From positions 1,116,001 through 1,180,000 of the forward strand of contig JALRME010000006.1 of the NCBI GenBank assembly GCA_026120035.1: a DNA stretch of 64,000 nt. Reading direction: 5' to 3'. The DNA is from Coleophoma eucalyptorum (taxonomy: Eukaryota; Ascomycota; Leotiomycetes; Helotiales; Dermateaceae). The position numbers were made by a program, and so were the translations under genes. Below, one piece after another: positions 46,961 through 58,835 of this stretch. The notes under the pieces are model-generated. The model was not told the DNA's origin, did not search any database, and worked only from the letters and a program-made list of their open reading frames with translations. How positions within the stretch are numbered: the stretch's first letter is position 1; each line of letters begins with the position of its first letter.

Positions 46961-48879
46961 ATGGTGTTTCGCTGGTCGCTCTTTATTGAGATGCTGGTCT
47001 GTGGAATGGAATAGGAATCATAGCTTGTAGCCAGATAAAATCCAATGCAAGACATAAGAAGCCAAGAATCAGGAACAAAGACGCATGAATGTTATTGTGA
47101 GATACGCGGTGACAGCCTTGCCTTAACTTTGTCAAGCTTGCATATGCCTGGGTTTAGTGGGAGTAAATTCCCAATATTTCACCACGGTGATGAAAATGAT
47201 GGAAATGAAAATTTGCAATACATGCTCTCTTCTCTACTACTATGGGGTGAAATTAAACCGATCTCGTAAACTTTTGCCTTCGGCATCATTGAAGAGTCGA
47301 TGCGAAGCTTTCCATTGCCACCTCATGAATATCACAGCCAGGCAGCACTCCTGCATGATGCCAAAGCGAACGAGAAGCCAGTACTTAAGGTACATATCAC
47401 ATTCAAGGGTGGCCAGAAGGCAAGAAGCTTTAATGGTATAATTATTTCATTTTCATTATGATATGACGGTTAGTATTATGGGAGCAAACGCTGAAGACAG
47501 TGGCCGCTGGGGTGGGAAGAGTCTTGTCGAGCGAAGTCTTTTCTGCAAATTTTGGCAGGATTTTCATCTCGACGGACAGACGGCGTGAGCCATCTCGGTC
47601 GCAAAGTTGACATCAATCCCATCCCCTAATCGACACCTATCCTCCGCTTGCACCACCCCCTTCTGCTATAATTCTTGAGCAGAATAACAAAGTATGTAGA
47701 GACCATCCCACAGTCATCGACCTATCGAATCGTCGCCAACGGCTGGTAGGAAAGAACGGGCACCGTTCTTCTAGGACGCCGGGAACGGAAGACTACCCAT
47801 AGTGAATAGAGTAACCCTCAGCAAGCCACCGTAGTGGAGCGGCCAGTAAATAAAATTAGAAGTATTAATTCCAACTCTACTGATGATAGTTTTTGAAAGA
47901 GGGCGTGGGGGAGGCGAGATACTTATACTTTTCATGCTCTGTTAGCGCAACAATTTTGCAAGGAGTCAGGCGACAAAATTTGCTTGCTGTGTGGAATCAA
48001 CCAGCTGGCTGTTTGCTCAACCCTAGAGATAGTGCAGGGACTAGTCTTCTTGAAGAGCTAGGAATAAGCGAGGCACCCGATTTCCTGAGAGTTTGCTCTG
48101 TTTGCTTTTCTACTTGTCTTACTCGCAGTTGACATCGACGCCTCGTATTCGAGGCTTCAAGGCATTGAACGTGGGCACGGCTGCACAGTAATGAAGAGGA
48201 AAGTTACATTTGTCGTTACAACCACCACCAACTAACTTCTCATACCTTCCACACACAGAAGTATATCTGCATTGTCAGACTGTTATTCAGCCATCTATAT
48301 GCTTACAGCTTCTTGAAAACTGCGACTAAGCACATGTCAGGCTCTGGTATTCGTCCCTGTCGGATAAATCCCCAACACAAAGTACCAGTCTCATTGCGGC
48401 AGAATCGCTCTGGAAGCATGCAAGCAGCATCGAGGGCAAGCAATCCGAGTATGAAATACGACTCTGCAACGCCTCGTGGTAGCATGAGGGCATTGAAAAC
48501 ACTAGTCCTGTCCTATTGGGGCAACTTCAGCCAGCGAGCACGTTTTAATTTCGGCTCCATCTACTGTAAGAGTTTTCCGTGACTCGCTCCGGGGCGTCAT
48601 AGAACGTCTGGCGCGGGCATCGACGTCCTAGTAAAAATGACGCCCCTCACAATGCACCGTGACGCCCTTTTGTCTGTCTTGATTAGCAATCCATTTTACT
48701 TCTCAGATCAAGCGGTCTGATGGATGCTATTAAGGACTTCATTCTCTCTTACTCAAATCCCTTCTCCGCTTCGATTATTCGCTCTTTAGTTATCCTTTGA
48801 GATTTTCATCCCCCAACTTTGTCGGCTCGGTTGTCAATACATTTTTGTAAAAGTATCGTGGTAGCGCGCCTGCGACAAC
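46961..48879. other. Intergenic, no supported gene
   Basis: About 1.9 kb. A minus-strand 60-codon ORF at 48303-48485 reads somewhat protein-like (a hydrophobic segment ESYFILGLLALDAAC and a VAVFKKL end) but has no start context or family match, so it is left out. The 48600-48870 part is promoter for the MFS gene. Confidence 0.45.
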
Positions 48880-50635
48880 ATGGCAGCCAGTGCCCCCCAG
48901 ACACAGGCAGAGCAAGTTGTTGGTCCTGTAGGCCAGATTGAGGAGTTTTTGCCCCACGCGACCGAATCTAGAGCTTCAAGTATAAGCATAAACCATGGGG
49001 AGCAAGATGTCCCCAGGCCAGTACCATCCACCAAGCCAGAAGAGTCACCTGCCGTGGAAGAGTCTATGGAAGCAAGAATTGAACGTTTAGGCCGGGCAAG
49101 GCCTGAAGTCTTTGAATCTATATACTCGGAAATTGCCTTTGTCTTTGCCATCTCGATGTCACAAGTGCTCTCGGTAAGTTAACTCATAATCCTTTCATGA
49201 GCGAGCTAACAAAATGCAGGAATACTTTGTTTCTGGGTTCACAGTCATCTTACCTACGCTCGCTTCTGACTTGAATATTGCTGCCGCCTCGTCTACATGG
49301 CCTGCAAGTGCATTCTCCTTGACCGTAGCATCCTTCCTTCTTGCCTTTGGAAGAGCGGCAGACATGTTTGGAGGGTATCCTGTCTATGTAGCAGGAATGG
49401 TGTGGCTTGCCGTATGGAGTTTGATTGCTGGCTTCTCAACCAACCCTATTATGTTGAATTTCTGTCGTGCACTCCAAGGACTTGGCCCTGCCGCTTTCTT
49501 GCCATCCAGTATGATGATACTCGGGAGCATCTACAGACCCGGGCCAAGGAAGAATCTTGTCTTCAGCATTTATGGGGCCTGTGCACCTATGGGGTTTTTC
49601 ATTGGAATCTTCTTCGCCGGTGTTACGGCGCAATACACGAGTTGGGGGTGGTATTTTTGGATTGGCACCATTCTCACAGCTATTACAGCTGTTACAGCCT
49701 ATGTCTCTGTTCCATCCGACATCAACGAGAAGCGAAATTCATCGTCAAGAGTGAAGATGGATTGGCTAGGAGCAGTCCTGATTGTTACTGGACTCATTCT
49801 TTTCACATTTGCAGTGATCGACTCATCTCACGCTCCACAGAGATGGAAAACGCCTTATATTTATGTTCTCTTCATTGTCGGCTCATTTATCTTGATGGCT
49901 GCAGCTTACGTCGAATGCTGTGTTGCTGAACAGCCACTACTCCCTCCATCGCTCTTTGCTGTGCCTCGTATGCCGGCCCTCATTGCCGCACTCTTCTTTA
50001 CATATGGTTCGCTCGGTGTTTTCTTACTCTATGCAACATATTATATGGAGAATGTAATGGGCGGAACTCCATTACAAGTGGTTGCTTGGTATGTCCCAAC
50101 GGCACTTGGAGGTTGTCTTATTGCTACTTTTGGGGGCTTCGTACTTCATCTTTTACCGGGGACCATTCTCATTATCGTTGCTGGAATTTCTTGGATCATA
50201 GCGCCCCTTTTATTCGCAATTGCACCTCAAGGCGTAAACTACTGGGCCTATATATTCCCGGCCATGATCGCGGCCACGATCGGTATCGATATTACCTTCA
50301 ACGTCGCCAACATTTTTATCACGACATCCTTACCACGAAAACAACAAGGACTTGCTGGCGCTGTTATTATGATCCTCCTCCATCTCGGTATCGCCCTCTG
50401 TCTAGGTTTTGCAGATATCGTGAACACATACACCCTCGATAGATTGGGCGAAAGACAAAGCTACCATGCTGTTTTCTGGTTCGAGGTTGCTTGTGCTGCT
50501 CTGGCGTTATTAATCATGGTTGCTTTTGTGAAGATTAACAAGGCTGAGAGTGCTCTTACTCTTGAGGAAAGGCAGGAATTGGAGCAAGCATGTATATCAG
50601 TCCGGGAAGATGAGGGCGTGAAGGAGCCGAAGTGA
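48880..50635 (+). CDS. MFS drug:H+ antiporter (DHA2-type, 14 TM)
   Basis: Exons 48880-49173 and 49220-50635 (46-nt intron) give 569 aa. A ~75-residue polar cytosolic N-terminus precedes TM1 (SEIAFVFAISMSQVLS joined to EYFVSGFTVILP). Family signatures: LLAFGRAADMFGG (motif A, G-R-x-x-D-x-x-G), FCRALQGLGPAAFLPSS (motif B with the R-x-x-Q-G core), a YGACAPMGFFIGIFFAG motif C-like helix, then paired extra helices in the middle as in 14-TM transporters. It resembles the aminotriazole-resistance/azole-resistance group of fungal exporters. Likely plasma-membrane efflux of small toxic or metabolic compounds. A Zn2Cys6 regulator follows 480 bp downstream on the same strand. Confidence 0.9.
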
Positions 50636-51112
50636 GCCTTATCCTCAACTTGGAGTTATGGGAGTTAATTACAGACACAAAGAGATTTAGAAACACCTTT
50701 TTATAGTTAATAATAATACTTTGAACCACATGTATGAATAATCAGAAGCTCACTTAAGTTTCGCGTTGAAACCTGATGCCGCTGCGGCTGCCTAGGCTAG
50801 TGCACGTGATATAACCATCAATTGCACCCTTGTTATGAAACCCAGTCGAATTCGGGTTTCTTTCCCTCTTTGCCGCATCTTTTATCTATTCGAATGTTCA
50901 TGTACTATATGCTGAAGAAGAGCCGGAGCTTCGAAGGTTGAGTATCTAAGCGCCAAGACTACCCCAGTCTCAAAAGGCCGAATGTAGCTTACGACATATG
51001 TTTTACGTCAATATCGGCAAGTCGAGACTCACTCTTCCATCTAATCAAACACCGTTGTGCCATCCAGTTTAATGTGAGGGGTTCGGTATATATAACGACA
51101 CAACTCCAGGTG
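50636..51112. other. Short intergenic region with TATA-like element
   Basis: It separates the MFS exporter from the downstream regulator. GGTATATATAACG at ~51085-51097 lies only 20 bp before the chosen ATG, so it may be transcribed or the gene may have several starts. An in-frame ATG at 51074 exists. Confidence 0.4.
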
Positions 51113-53530
51113 ATGGCCACCATCAACCCAAGCAGAGTTCCGGCTCGTAACTCTACAGATTCGCCATACAATCGAGCGTGCGATGCCTGTCGTCATCACA
51201 AAGTGAGATGCCTACCTGACACAGCCAACCCTGATTCCAAGATATGTCAGAGGTGTGCCAAGGCTAATCGAGAATGCCTCTTCACGGCACCCCAGAAGCG
51301 GAAGCAGAGAAAGCGGACAGACACCAGGGTCGCTGAGCTGGAGCGGGAGGTCCAGGCCATGCGTGCTTTGTTCGATGTCCAGAAGAAAGCCATCAAAAAC
51401 GAAGCGAAAGATCTTAATCCGGGCATGAGTGCACCCGGAAGTCATTCTGATGGCAAGGATTCGGATTCTTTTCAGCCTGGTGGCAGTATATTCGTTGCTT
51501 CTACCGCTGCTTCTCCTGCTCTGCATTATGATTGGCCCGCAAACACGCCTCTACCTCAACCATCTCCACAGCCCATTCCACCACCTTCAATGGCTCAGCC
51601 ATTAGATGTCATCGATCGTGGAATCGTCACTATGGACCAAGCAAAAGAACTTTTTGAAATCTACCGCAGGGATCTCACGCCGCATTTCCCTGCGGTTGTC
51701 TTTCCGGATTCCACGAACCTGGAAGAACTACGACTATCTCAACCGACATTATTCCTAGCTGCTATTGCAGCAGCTTCTGGGAAGGTTGACCCGCATCTAT
51801 ATAGTACGCTTCACAGTGAGGTTATCACTGCTTATGCACATAGGACCTTGGTACTGAGTGAAAAAAATCTCGAGCTAGTTCAGGCTATGATTATTACTGT
51901 TATTTGGTACTACCCCCCAGGAACGTTCGGTCAGCTGAAATTCTTTGAATATATATCTATGGCAACGGCTATGGCAATGGACATTGGCATCGGGTCTACT
52001 TCAAAACCATCTAAGACTGCTAGCATGGGTAGTCTAGAAGCCGGGTCTGTGATATCTGAAAATGCATTAGCAGAAGAACTTCTGGATCTGGAAAAGCAAA
52101 GGACATATCTAGCCTGCTACATTACTTCCACAACGTAAGTGAGAATCCGTGATTTTTGCCTAATCCTTTCATCTAATGAGGATAGTGTTGCAATGAATTT
52201 ACGTCGTCCGACAATGCTAAGATATAGCAAGCGGACTGGTGACTGCATTGAAGCCTTGTCTCAGTCACCCAATGCCTCTTGGGCTGACAAGTATATGAGT
52301 AAATGGGCAAAGTTAATTGTAATCGCGGAAGAAGTTAGCTCCTCTTTCTCATTCGATGACCCGGCTGGTATTGTTAGTTTGTCAGAACCGAGGGTGCAGC
52401 TTATGTTAAAGGGGTTTGAGAGGCGCTTGGGGGCTTGGAAGAAAGAAGTCGATGCGGATGGTGGCATTCATAGTAAGTTGATTGTTCATTGGATGTTTTG
52501 GCAAACCTACGCCTCGAACCTACTTTACTGGAGTGTGGGATTCGGCGAAAAGTTCTACGGCGTCGAACGAGCTCAGTGTAGAGGTCATGGTCAATCTACT
52601 AACTGTGTCATAGATTCATTGCTGTTCAATTACCACCATATGGGTATCTACATTCACGAACTATCTATGCATGACGATCACCTCCCGGAAGATTTCAAAC
52701 CGCCGTACCGCATGAACAAGGCTTTCGTCAATGAAACCAACCGCGCAAATACGGCGCAATATATCGACTCTCTAGCTGCGTGCATCACATCTGCACAAGA
52801 GACCCTAGATCTGTTCCTATCAACCGATATTGAAACCATGCGTGCCTTCCCAGTTTTCACCTACGTTCGAATGCTATACTCCATTATTGTACTCGTAAAA
52901 CTTCAAACATCTGCAAATACCACAACAAGTCCAATAGGAGGTGCTATTGACAGCTCAAGCTTGAGGGTAGATGAGTACTTCGAGAAACTTACAAACCATC
53001 TGATGCTGGCGGTTGGGCCAGTTGAGTTTAGATCTGCCTATACGTTCTGCGGTGGCCTAATGAGACTTCGAAAATGGCACAAAGATCAAGAAGTACGATC
53101 AAGCGTCCTCGGCGGCGAAGAACCCCCAGCAAAGACGCTCTTCGGACCAAATGATGCTTTAACGCCAGAAGGCGTGTATACCGATACGCCAGGAAGTCAG
53201 TCCAGCCCAGACAACACAACATCAGTTATGCAACTCTCCGACAAGATGGACGATAGTAATCGCTCGGTTTTTGCTACCATGGGTCCCATGGCTGCAACCG
53301 CACTTATTTCAAATAACAATTTTCAGTACAGCAATGCGAATCTGCCCGTTGATGAAGATCTCATGGCGATATATACTGACATGGGCATCTCGTATGGTGG
53401 TGATATCCAGAATTGGGATCCCAGCATCGTCAACGCTTCGGATGTAAGCGAGTTTGAGATGGGAGATACACTGTATTCGTGGAATTATGGCATACCGGAC
53501 ACTGAGAGTGGGAATAGTAACAGTTCGTGA
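51113..53530 (+). CDS. Zn2Cys6 fungal-specific transcription factor
   Basis: Exons 51113-52134 and 52186-53530 give 788 aa. The zinc cluster is at residues 23-55 (C23, C26, C33, C45, C48, C55; C-x2-C-x6-C-x11-C-x2-C-x6-C) with a long third-to-fourth Cys loop, followed by basic KRKQRKRTD and a short coiled coil AELEREVQAMRALF. The fungal_trans-type region starts around VTMDQAKELFEIYRRDLTPH and includes MATAMAMDIGIG and the LACYITSTTVAMNLRRPTML join across the intron. It ends with an acidic activation-like tail. The start at 51113 puts the cluster close to the N-terminus, as usual; 51074 would add 13 residues. Same strand and adjacent to the exporter: probable regulator/target pair (inference). 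Tyr/Leu-rich LYHHM-type helices in exon 2 are typical of this family. Confidence 0.92.
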
Positions 53531-55912
53531 TATCAGCGTGGCGTTTCGGTCATGGGTCTTAGGGTCATACACATTTGATGAAAGGGCATAGATAGGTGTC
53601 TGAGATGACAGGCCGCTCACTGCAGCAGAAGAGACTGATGAAAAAACTGTCTATTTTGCGAAACACGCTACTCATACTTGTATTATATCTGTTGTTCTCG
53701 CTGTAGATACCCTCCTTCTCCTCCTCCAAACCTCAATCATAATCATCTCGCTTCCACGCTCTATAGTTTATTTCTTGATCTTGTGCCAATATGAACAATA
53801 GAAATGCAGCAAGATCTATCGAATTTCAAAATCAACCAAGCAAACCCAGTAAACCCACCTCACTTTATCTACCGCACCACAGTACGTACGCGCTGAAAAG
53901 GCCTAACCGACAGCGCCGCAACCGACAGAAACTTGTTCCGTCACCCCCCCCCCCCCCCCACCGATCCGCATTCGCTTAGGCTCACTCCTTCTGATTGCAC
54001 ATCATCGCTATACAGACCCCTCGCCATCCTTATCACCACATTCCATATAGGTGGAGCCAAAAGGAAAAACTAAAAGTCCCATATATCAAAAGGGGGTCGG
54101 GATCTAGAACCATCCTTCGTTCCTTCCTTCGGATCCTAGCTTACGAACGATGGATGACAAAGGAGCGCCAGCGATCCATTCGCGATCTGCAGTGTGCGGA
54201 TCGAGGAGTGGAAGATGGTTTGTTCTAGAAAGCTTTGTTTCTGGGTCGATGAAAGTTGAGGGAGGGTGACTATGGTATCCGTGCAATTGCTCTAAAGATT
54301 CCAAGATCGATTGGGTTTTTCGTTTTCATTGCATGCTTGAGGATGGGTGGAGAAATCGATCGGATTGCACAAAAGTTGCATTTTTGGCTATGTAAGGTTG
54401 GGATGGGCGAAAGCAAAAGTGTGGGTCCGTATTGAGTGTACAATTTGTGCTCTAAGCACGCTGAGATATAGTCCCAGCATGCGAGCCTATGTGATCGTTG
54501 GCTCTTGATGTGCTAGCAGCTTGTATATGGCCGAGGTTTGACGTCTGGCATAGAAACGATTCTGTAAAGGGATGAAGGCGGAGATGATGGATTACTGTCT
54601 AAGTCACTGTGAATGTGTAAGTGACAGAAAGTCCCGAGAAATCATAAGCTTGTTATACTTTACATGGACACAGTATAAGCCTTCAAAGGCATCCAGTGGT
54701 GTTAAATAATCTTACAAGGTTATATATCACGTGTTCAATTAAATAGGTCTGCTTCCTATTTCATATCATTCAACTTTATGCATTCATTTTATGTCTCAGG
54801 CTGGATTTATTATTATTCTGAACATAATTCCATAAAAGTTTTAGTTTTCTAGCTCTCTAGTCTCAGTTACACTTATCTTTCTGGCTGGAATATAAAATAT
54901 TAAGCGATAAAGCGAGCCGTTCATTTAGAGTGCTGAGGTAAATAAGCAAGTAAACTTATTTTATAGCTGCGAGAATCCGCAAAGCCTGGGATCTAGGTCT
55001 ATATAAGTTTCGCAAGCTAGATCTTGCTGTGATGATGGATTCTAAAATATTAAGTCTCAACGTAGGCATTTCACGTTTCGAGATGCAATGAGAGATATTT
55101 GTAAGCTGGCTTATGTAAATCTGAATGAAGTTCTACTGAACTATTGAACTATGGAACCGTTAAAGCTTGTGATCCCTATATTTGATGGCTGTTGCCAATA
55201 TATACTAAAGAGCATTAGATCGGCTATTTCTCGCTCCAATTAGTTGTACCAGGACCAAGTCAGTATTCCACTTACCAAGTAAGCTTAATTCTTTTCAAGG
55301 GACATATCGAATCCATCTCTGCCGATCAAACCCCACGGGACAGCCCCCATGTTGACAAGGCGGCTGTTTTGGCATTCGGGACGGGACATTTTCGGTCCTG
55401 TACAAGACGTGCCACGGCATGAGAATAGCCGCTTTTGGGGAGAACGGGTTCGGGAGGTGGGCTGTCGTAGAACCCTGTGCTGTTCGGAGAATTTTTGTGC
55501 CAATGAACTTTGCGTTATCTATTGAAGCTTTGGGGGCCATAGACGACCTGAGACTTAAGTTCAATCACGGTTATCAAGAATCAACTTTGTTAGACAAATA
55601 TTTAGCCCATTCAATTCAAAGTGGAAGTGTGGTATATGTTGGCTATGGCGAGCTGAAGATAGTGGTTACATGATATAGTGGTATACACCTTCCTACCTTG
55701 CTGTGCCATATCACTAAGCCGGAAAAACGCCACACCCGGGATATAAACCACAGCCTTCCACCAATTCGTATTAAGAGGAGACGAAATAATGCCTTGGTTT
55801 TATATAACAGAGAAAATACTCATTTAAACATCCCTTTTCACCCAAATGCTCAATGCTTTTTAGTAAATCTAATAAACCAACTCCTTTCAAATCTGCAGCA
55901 CGCGTCAGAAAC
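53531..55912. other. AT-rich gene-free stretch
   Basis: About 2.4 kb without a supported gene. It includes a C16 run (53944-53959) and a strongly AT-rich core at about 54600-55270. A short GC-rich island at 55300-55560 has overlapping ORFs on both strands but none matches a family. Confidence 0.5.
53944..53959 (+). repeat. Homopolymer C16
   Basis: A run of 16 C, an unusual length for a GC homopolymer and prone to sequencing-length error. Confidence 0.9.
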
Positions 55913-56563
55913 TCACTTCTCCTTCCCATCCCTAACCATAAAAACCTCCACAAACTCCCCTTCCCCCTCCGCAAACCACTCCTCACCAACAACTAACCTC
56001 CCCACCTCCTTGAACCCAAACCGCTCATAAACTGCCTTCCCCTCCGGACTCGCCTCCAAATAACTCTCCACACCCTCCTCATCCGCTCGCTCCAGCCCCC
56101 ACCTCAGCAACAACCCCGCAGCCCCTTGGCCCTGAAACTCAGGCTTAGTAGCAACCAACTCGAGATACCAATACGGCCGCATTGCCCCATCCCCCACCAA
56201 CTCATGCTTGCGCTGGGTCAACGCGCCGAAGAAATGATCGGCTACCTTTGCAGCGGGAGGGTGGGGCCACGCCGGGAGCGGAGAAAGTGAAGGGTGAGGA
56301 TACGTTCGGGGCGTATTCCACTTGGCGAAAGCAACGACTTCCTCCTCGAGCTCTCCGCCCGCAGTGACAACGAGGAAGCGCGCCTCGGGATCGTCAATCT
56401 CCTCTGTCAGCATGTCACGCCAGAACTTGTGGGAGGCTTCCTGATCACGTGGGAATACCGCCAGTGAGATGAGGTCGTGTGAGTGTGAGAATGCGCTCAT
56501 ATAGACGGAAACGATGGATGGGATGTCGCTGGCGAGCGCGGGGCGGAGTTTGAACTTGGACAT
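55913..56563 (-). CDS. GNAT-family N-acetyltransferase
   Basis: An intronless ORF of 216 aa. GNAT features: FKLRPALASDIPSIVSVY at the N-terminus (R-x-a-x-x-x-D), WYLELVATKPEFQGQGAAGLL (motif A with Q-x-x-G-x-G/A for the acetyl-CoA pyrophosphate) and LEASPEGKAVYERFGFKEVG (motif B, A-x-x-x-Y-x-x-x-G-F). It resembles the fungal group of single-domain acetyltransferases annotated as GNAT; the substrate is unknown. A GC-rich codon use contrasts with the AT-rich flanks. It is tandem, with a 390-bp gap, to the CFEM receptor gene on the same strand. Confidence 0.9.
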   Translation of the reverse strand: MSKFKLRPALASDIPSIVSVYMSAFSHSHDLISLAVFPRDQEASHKFWRDMLTEEIDDPEARFLVVTAGGELEEEVVAFAKWNTPRTYPHPSLSPLPAWPHPPAAKVADHFFGALTQRKHELVGDGAMRPYWYLELVATKPEFQGQGAAGLLLRWGLERADEEGVESYLEASPEGKAVYERFGFKEVGRLVVGEEWFAEGEGEFVEVFMVRDGKEK

Positions 56564-56950
56564 GGTTTGAAGTAACTGATGGGTTGGTAATGGGAGTTTC
56601 GTCGTTGGAAAAGTCGAATTTCTGAATTTATTTGTTAGACAGTTCGGGTCGTAAGGTATAAATATGGTAATGGATCAGATGTTCAGGTCATGCTACTTTT
56701 TAAATACTAGGACGTCCACAACGGGAGTTAGGGATTAAGTGCAAATAGGGTTCGAATGTGAACTTTCGTTGGCGAATACCTTCCACTTCTGGGTTAAGCT
56801 CGGATGAAGTAAGCAAGAAATGACTCCTTCGGCGACGGCTTGCCCGTACCCGAGTTCGAGGCAACGTAGACAACTTTACAAGATATCACGAAAAACAAAT
56901 TTAGAATTATAAATCAGAAAATTTGGGTATAGTAATACATTAAGAACAGC
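56564..56950. other. Intergenic, no gene seen
   Basis: Promoter of the GNAT gene and 3' flank of the CFEM receptor gene. Confidence 0.4.
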
Positions 56951-58835
56951 TCAACGCTGTGGACCCGATCTCTGCTCGGTCATAAAGACACTTCGAGTCA
57001 TCAAGATACCACCATCAACCTCCGGTCGACTATTTGCTCTAGCACGATTCCTCTCAAAACTAACACCCCTAATAATCTCGCTCTGCGGCGGCTCAACAAC
57101 GTTGACATAGGTTCGATGTCCCATATTCTTCCCGCCAGTCGGCACAAGTGTGTTACTGAAAGGAATGGCTGAGCCTTGGGATTTGACGCTGCCACTGCGA
57201 CCCCTTTCGCTATCGGAGTTCTCATTGAGCTCGATGAAGTTGCGATCGAGAGGGTCGATACGGGAAGCACTCTTTGACTGTTTGGAATAACTAAGCCCGT
57301 ATGAAGACTTCTTTGCGCTACTGCCTTGTAGGGACATCTTGAGAGCTGGGAATGCCCAGCCTATAAGTGAGCGGCATGCTGGGAGACATCCACATATGAT
57401 GCCAACGGCCATCTCAAGGTCAGTCCAGACGGCGATGGGAGCTTGGTCCCCTATTCTCATTTAGGTTAATGGTGCTGCATGACCATGATGGGGACTTACA
57501 TGATGTATCAAGCGAAGTCTGTAGTTTCAACAACGAAGGTAGTCGAATAAGACTGCATATAAGGACGAAAGATCCAACTGAAAACATGAAGAGGAGGTTC
57601 ACCTTCTTTCGCCAGTGCAATTGTAGCTTCCAGAGTAATGGCAGAGGCATGAAGAGAATAATCGCGTCATGTGTAATACTGAAGCCAGCAGCTGTGAAAA
57701 CAGCAGCGTACCTAAAGATGGACGCTGTAATTAGCAATGGTTCAGATCGCTCGGATTTCAACAAGTCTTCTATGTTGCTCGTCGCATCTACTACCGAGGG
57801 GCGTCATGACCAAAATCTCATAGAATTCGAGAAGAAAGCGTTGGAAAATATACGTACTGATCAATGCACTTAACTGGTTTTACCTTGTAGGCCCAGTTCG
57901 TCCAATTTCCTAAAATTTCATGTCAGATCGAGGCTATCATACAAGACCCTTGTAGTAGAACAAAACTTGTACTGACCATAGAACGGTACCTGGAACAAAA
58001 TTAGCCCGATGAAAAAAGAAATTTTAGGAGCTTGGGAGTCTTACGCATTGAAAGGTCAAAGCCATCAAGATCGAGAAATTAGAGGCAAGGACAAAGCCGA
58101 TCATAATCCAGACGCATGTATTAAATTTTTCGCTGGGAAAGATTCGGCGGAAAAAGAGAAGCAAAGAAAGCTTTGTCAGGGTAATGGTGAGAATGTAGAA
58201 GAGCTCGCATATATAAAAGAACTGTATGACGTTAGCAAGGTAAAATTAGTTAGTGTTCAATGAAGTCTTGTTTACCTCCAAAGATCTATTGATCTGCCCA
58301 GTGGTAAGATACCAAGTGTGTTGCCCAAAGCCTTGCATAACCATTGTCAAACCACAACCAACATCCGCATAGTATGCGAATAGGGCAGCGATCATCATAT
58401 AGTCATCCTCCCGAACCCCCAGACTCAGAACTCGTCTGGAGAGTAGTCGAAGAAGAACAAATATTGTGGTAAGAACTGGAAAGACATAGTAAAGTCTCAG
58501 CTGCTCTTGTACCATCGACATATCTGATTTAACCTCACAGATGTTCGCTTGATATAGTTCGAGTTCGAGACTCTCTGGAACGCTGCAGGCCTGGAGAACA
58601 CATGCAGTGAGATCTGCTTTCATATACTGTGCATTTTCGCAAAGGCAAGTAACGTTGGATAGGGAGCCGCAGAGTGGCTTCACCAATGATGATAGACAAT
58701 CCACCTAGCACCACATTAGCTAAATGAGGCGGGCAGCGAGTGAGCGTTACTGACCGAGCAAGCTGGAATAGTTGCTGTCGCCTGGACGGAAAGCAACTGA
58801 GAAGCCACGGCCAGCACTACCCATAGTAACTTCAT
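56951..58835 (-). CDS. CFEM-domain seven-TM receptor-like protein (Pth11-type)
   Basis: Seven exons: 58835-58755, 58704-58276, 58221-58045, 57989-57977 (13 nt), 57909-57858, 57711-57500, 57450-56951; 1464 nt, 487 aa. A signal peptide (MKLLWVVLAVASQLLSVQA) is followed by a CFEM domain with eight Cys: IPACSVDCL (two), PLCG, VTCLC (two), LTACVLQAC (two), and NIC. Then come the membrane helices of the fungal rhodopsin-like family: YYVFPVLTTIFVLLRLLSRR, DDYMMIAALFAYYADVGCG, FYICELFYILTITLTKLSL, a CIDQYAAVFTAAGFSITHDA segment and MPLPLLWKL with WDQAPIAVWTDLEMAVGI. The long C-terminal tail is Ser/Arg-rich and cytosolic. Members such as Pth11 in rice blast sense surfaces during infection; this role is inferred only from domain layout. 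It is tandem with the GNAT gene. Confidence 0.9.

Noticed and set aside
48303..48485. 60-codon minus-strand ORF with a hydrophobic segment
   Set aside because: Looks faintly protein-like but no start context, no upstream exon in phase and no family match; possibly a gene fragment.
55295..55564. Overlapping ORFs in a GC-rich patch
   Set aside because: Two frames and both strands are open, as expected from local GC content; no family resemblance.
57712..57883. Splice donor at 57883 (AAG|GTAAAA) in the CFEM receptor gene
   Set aside because: Using it leaves no in-phase continuation with the conserved Cys segment; reading on to the donor at 57857 gives KPVKCIDQYAAVF, which matches the family.
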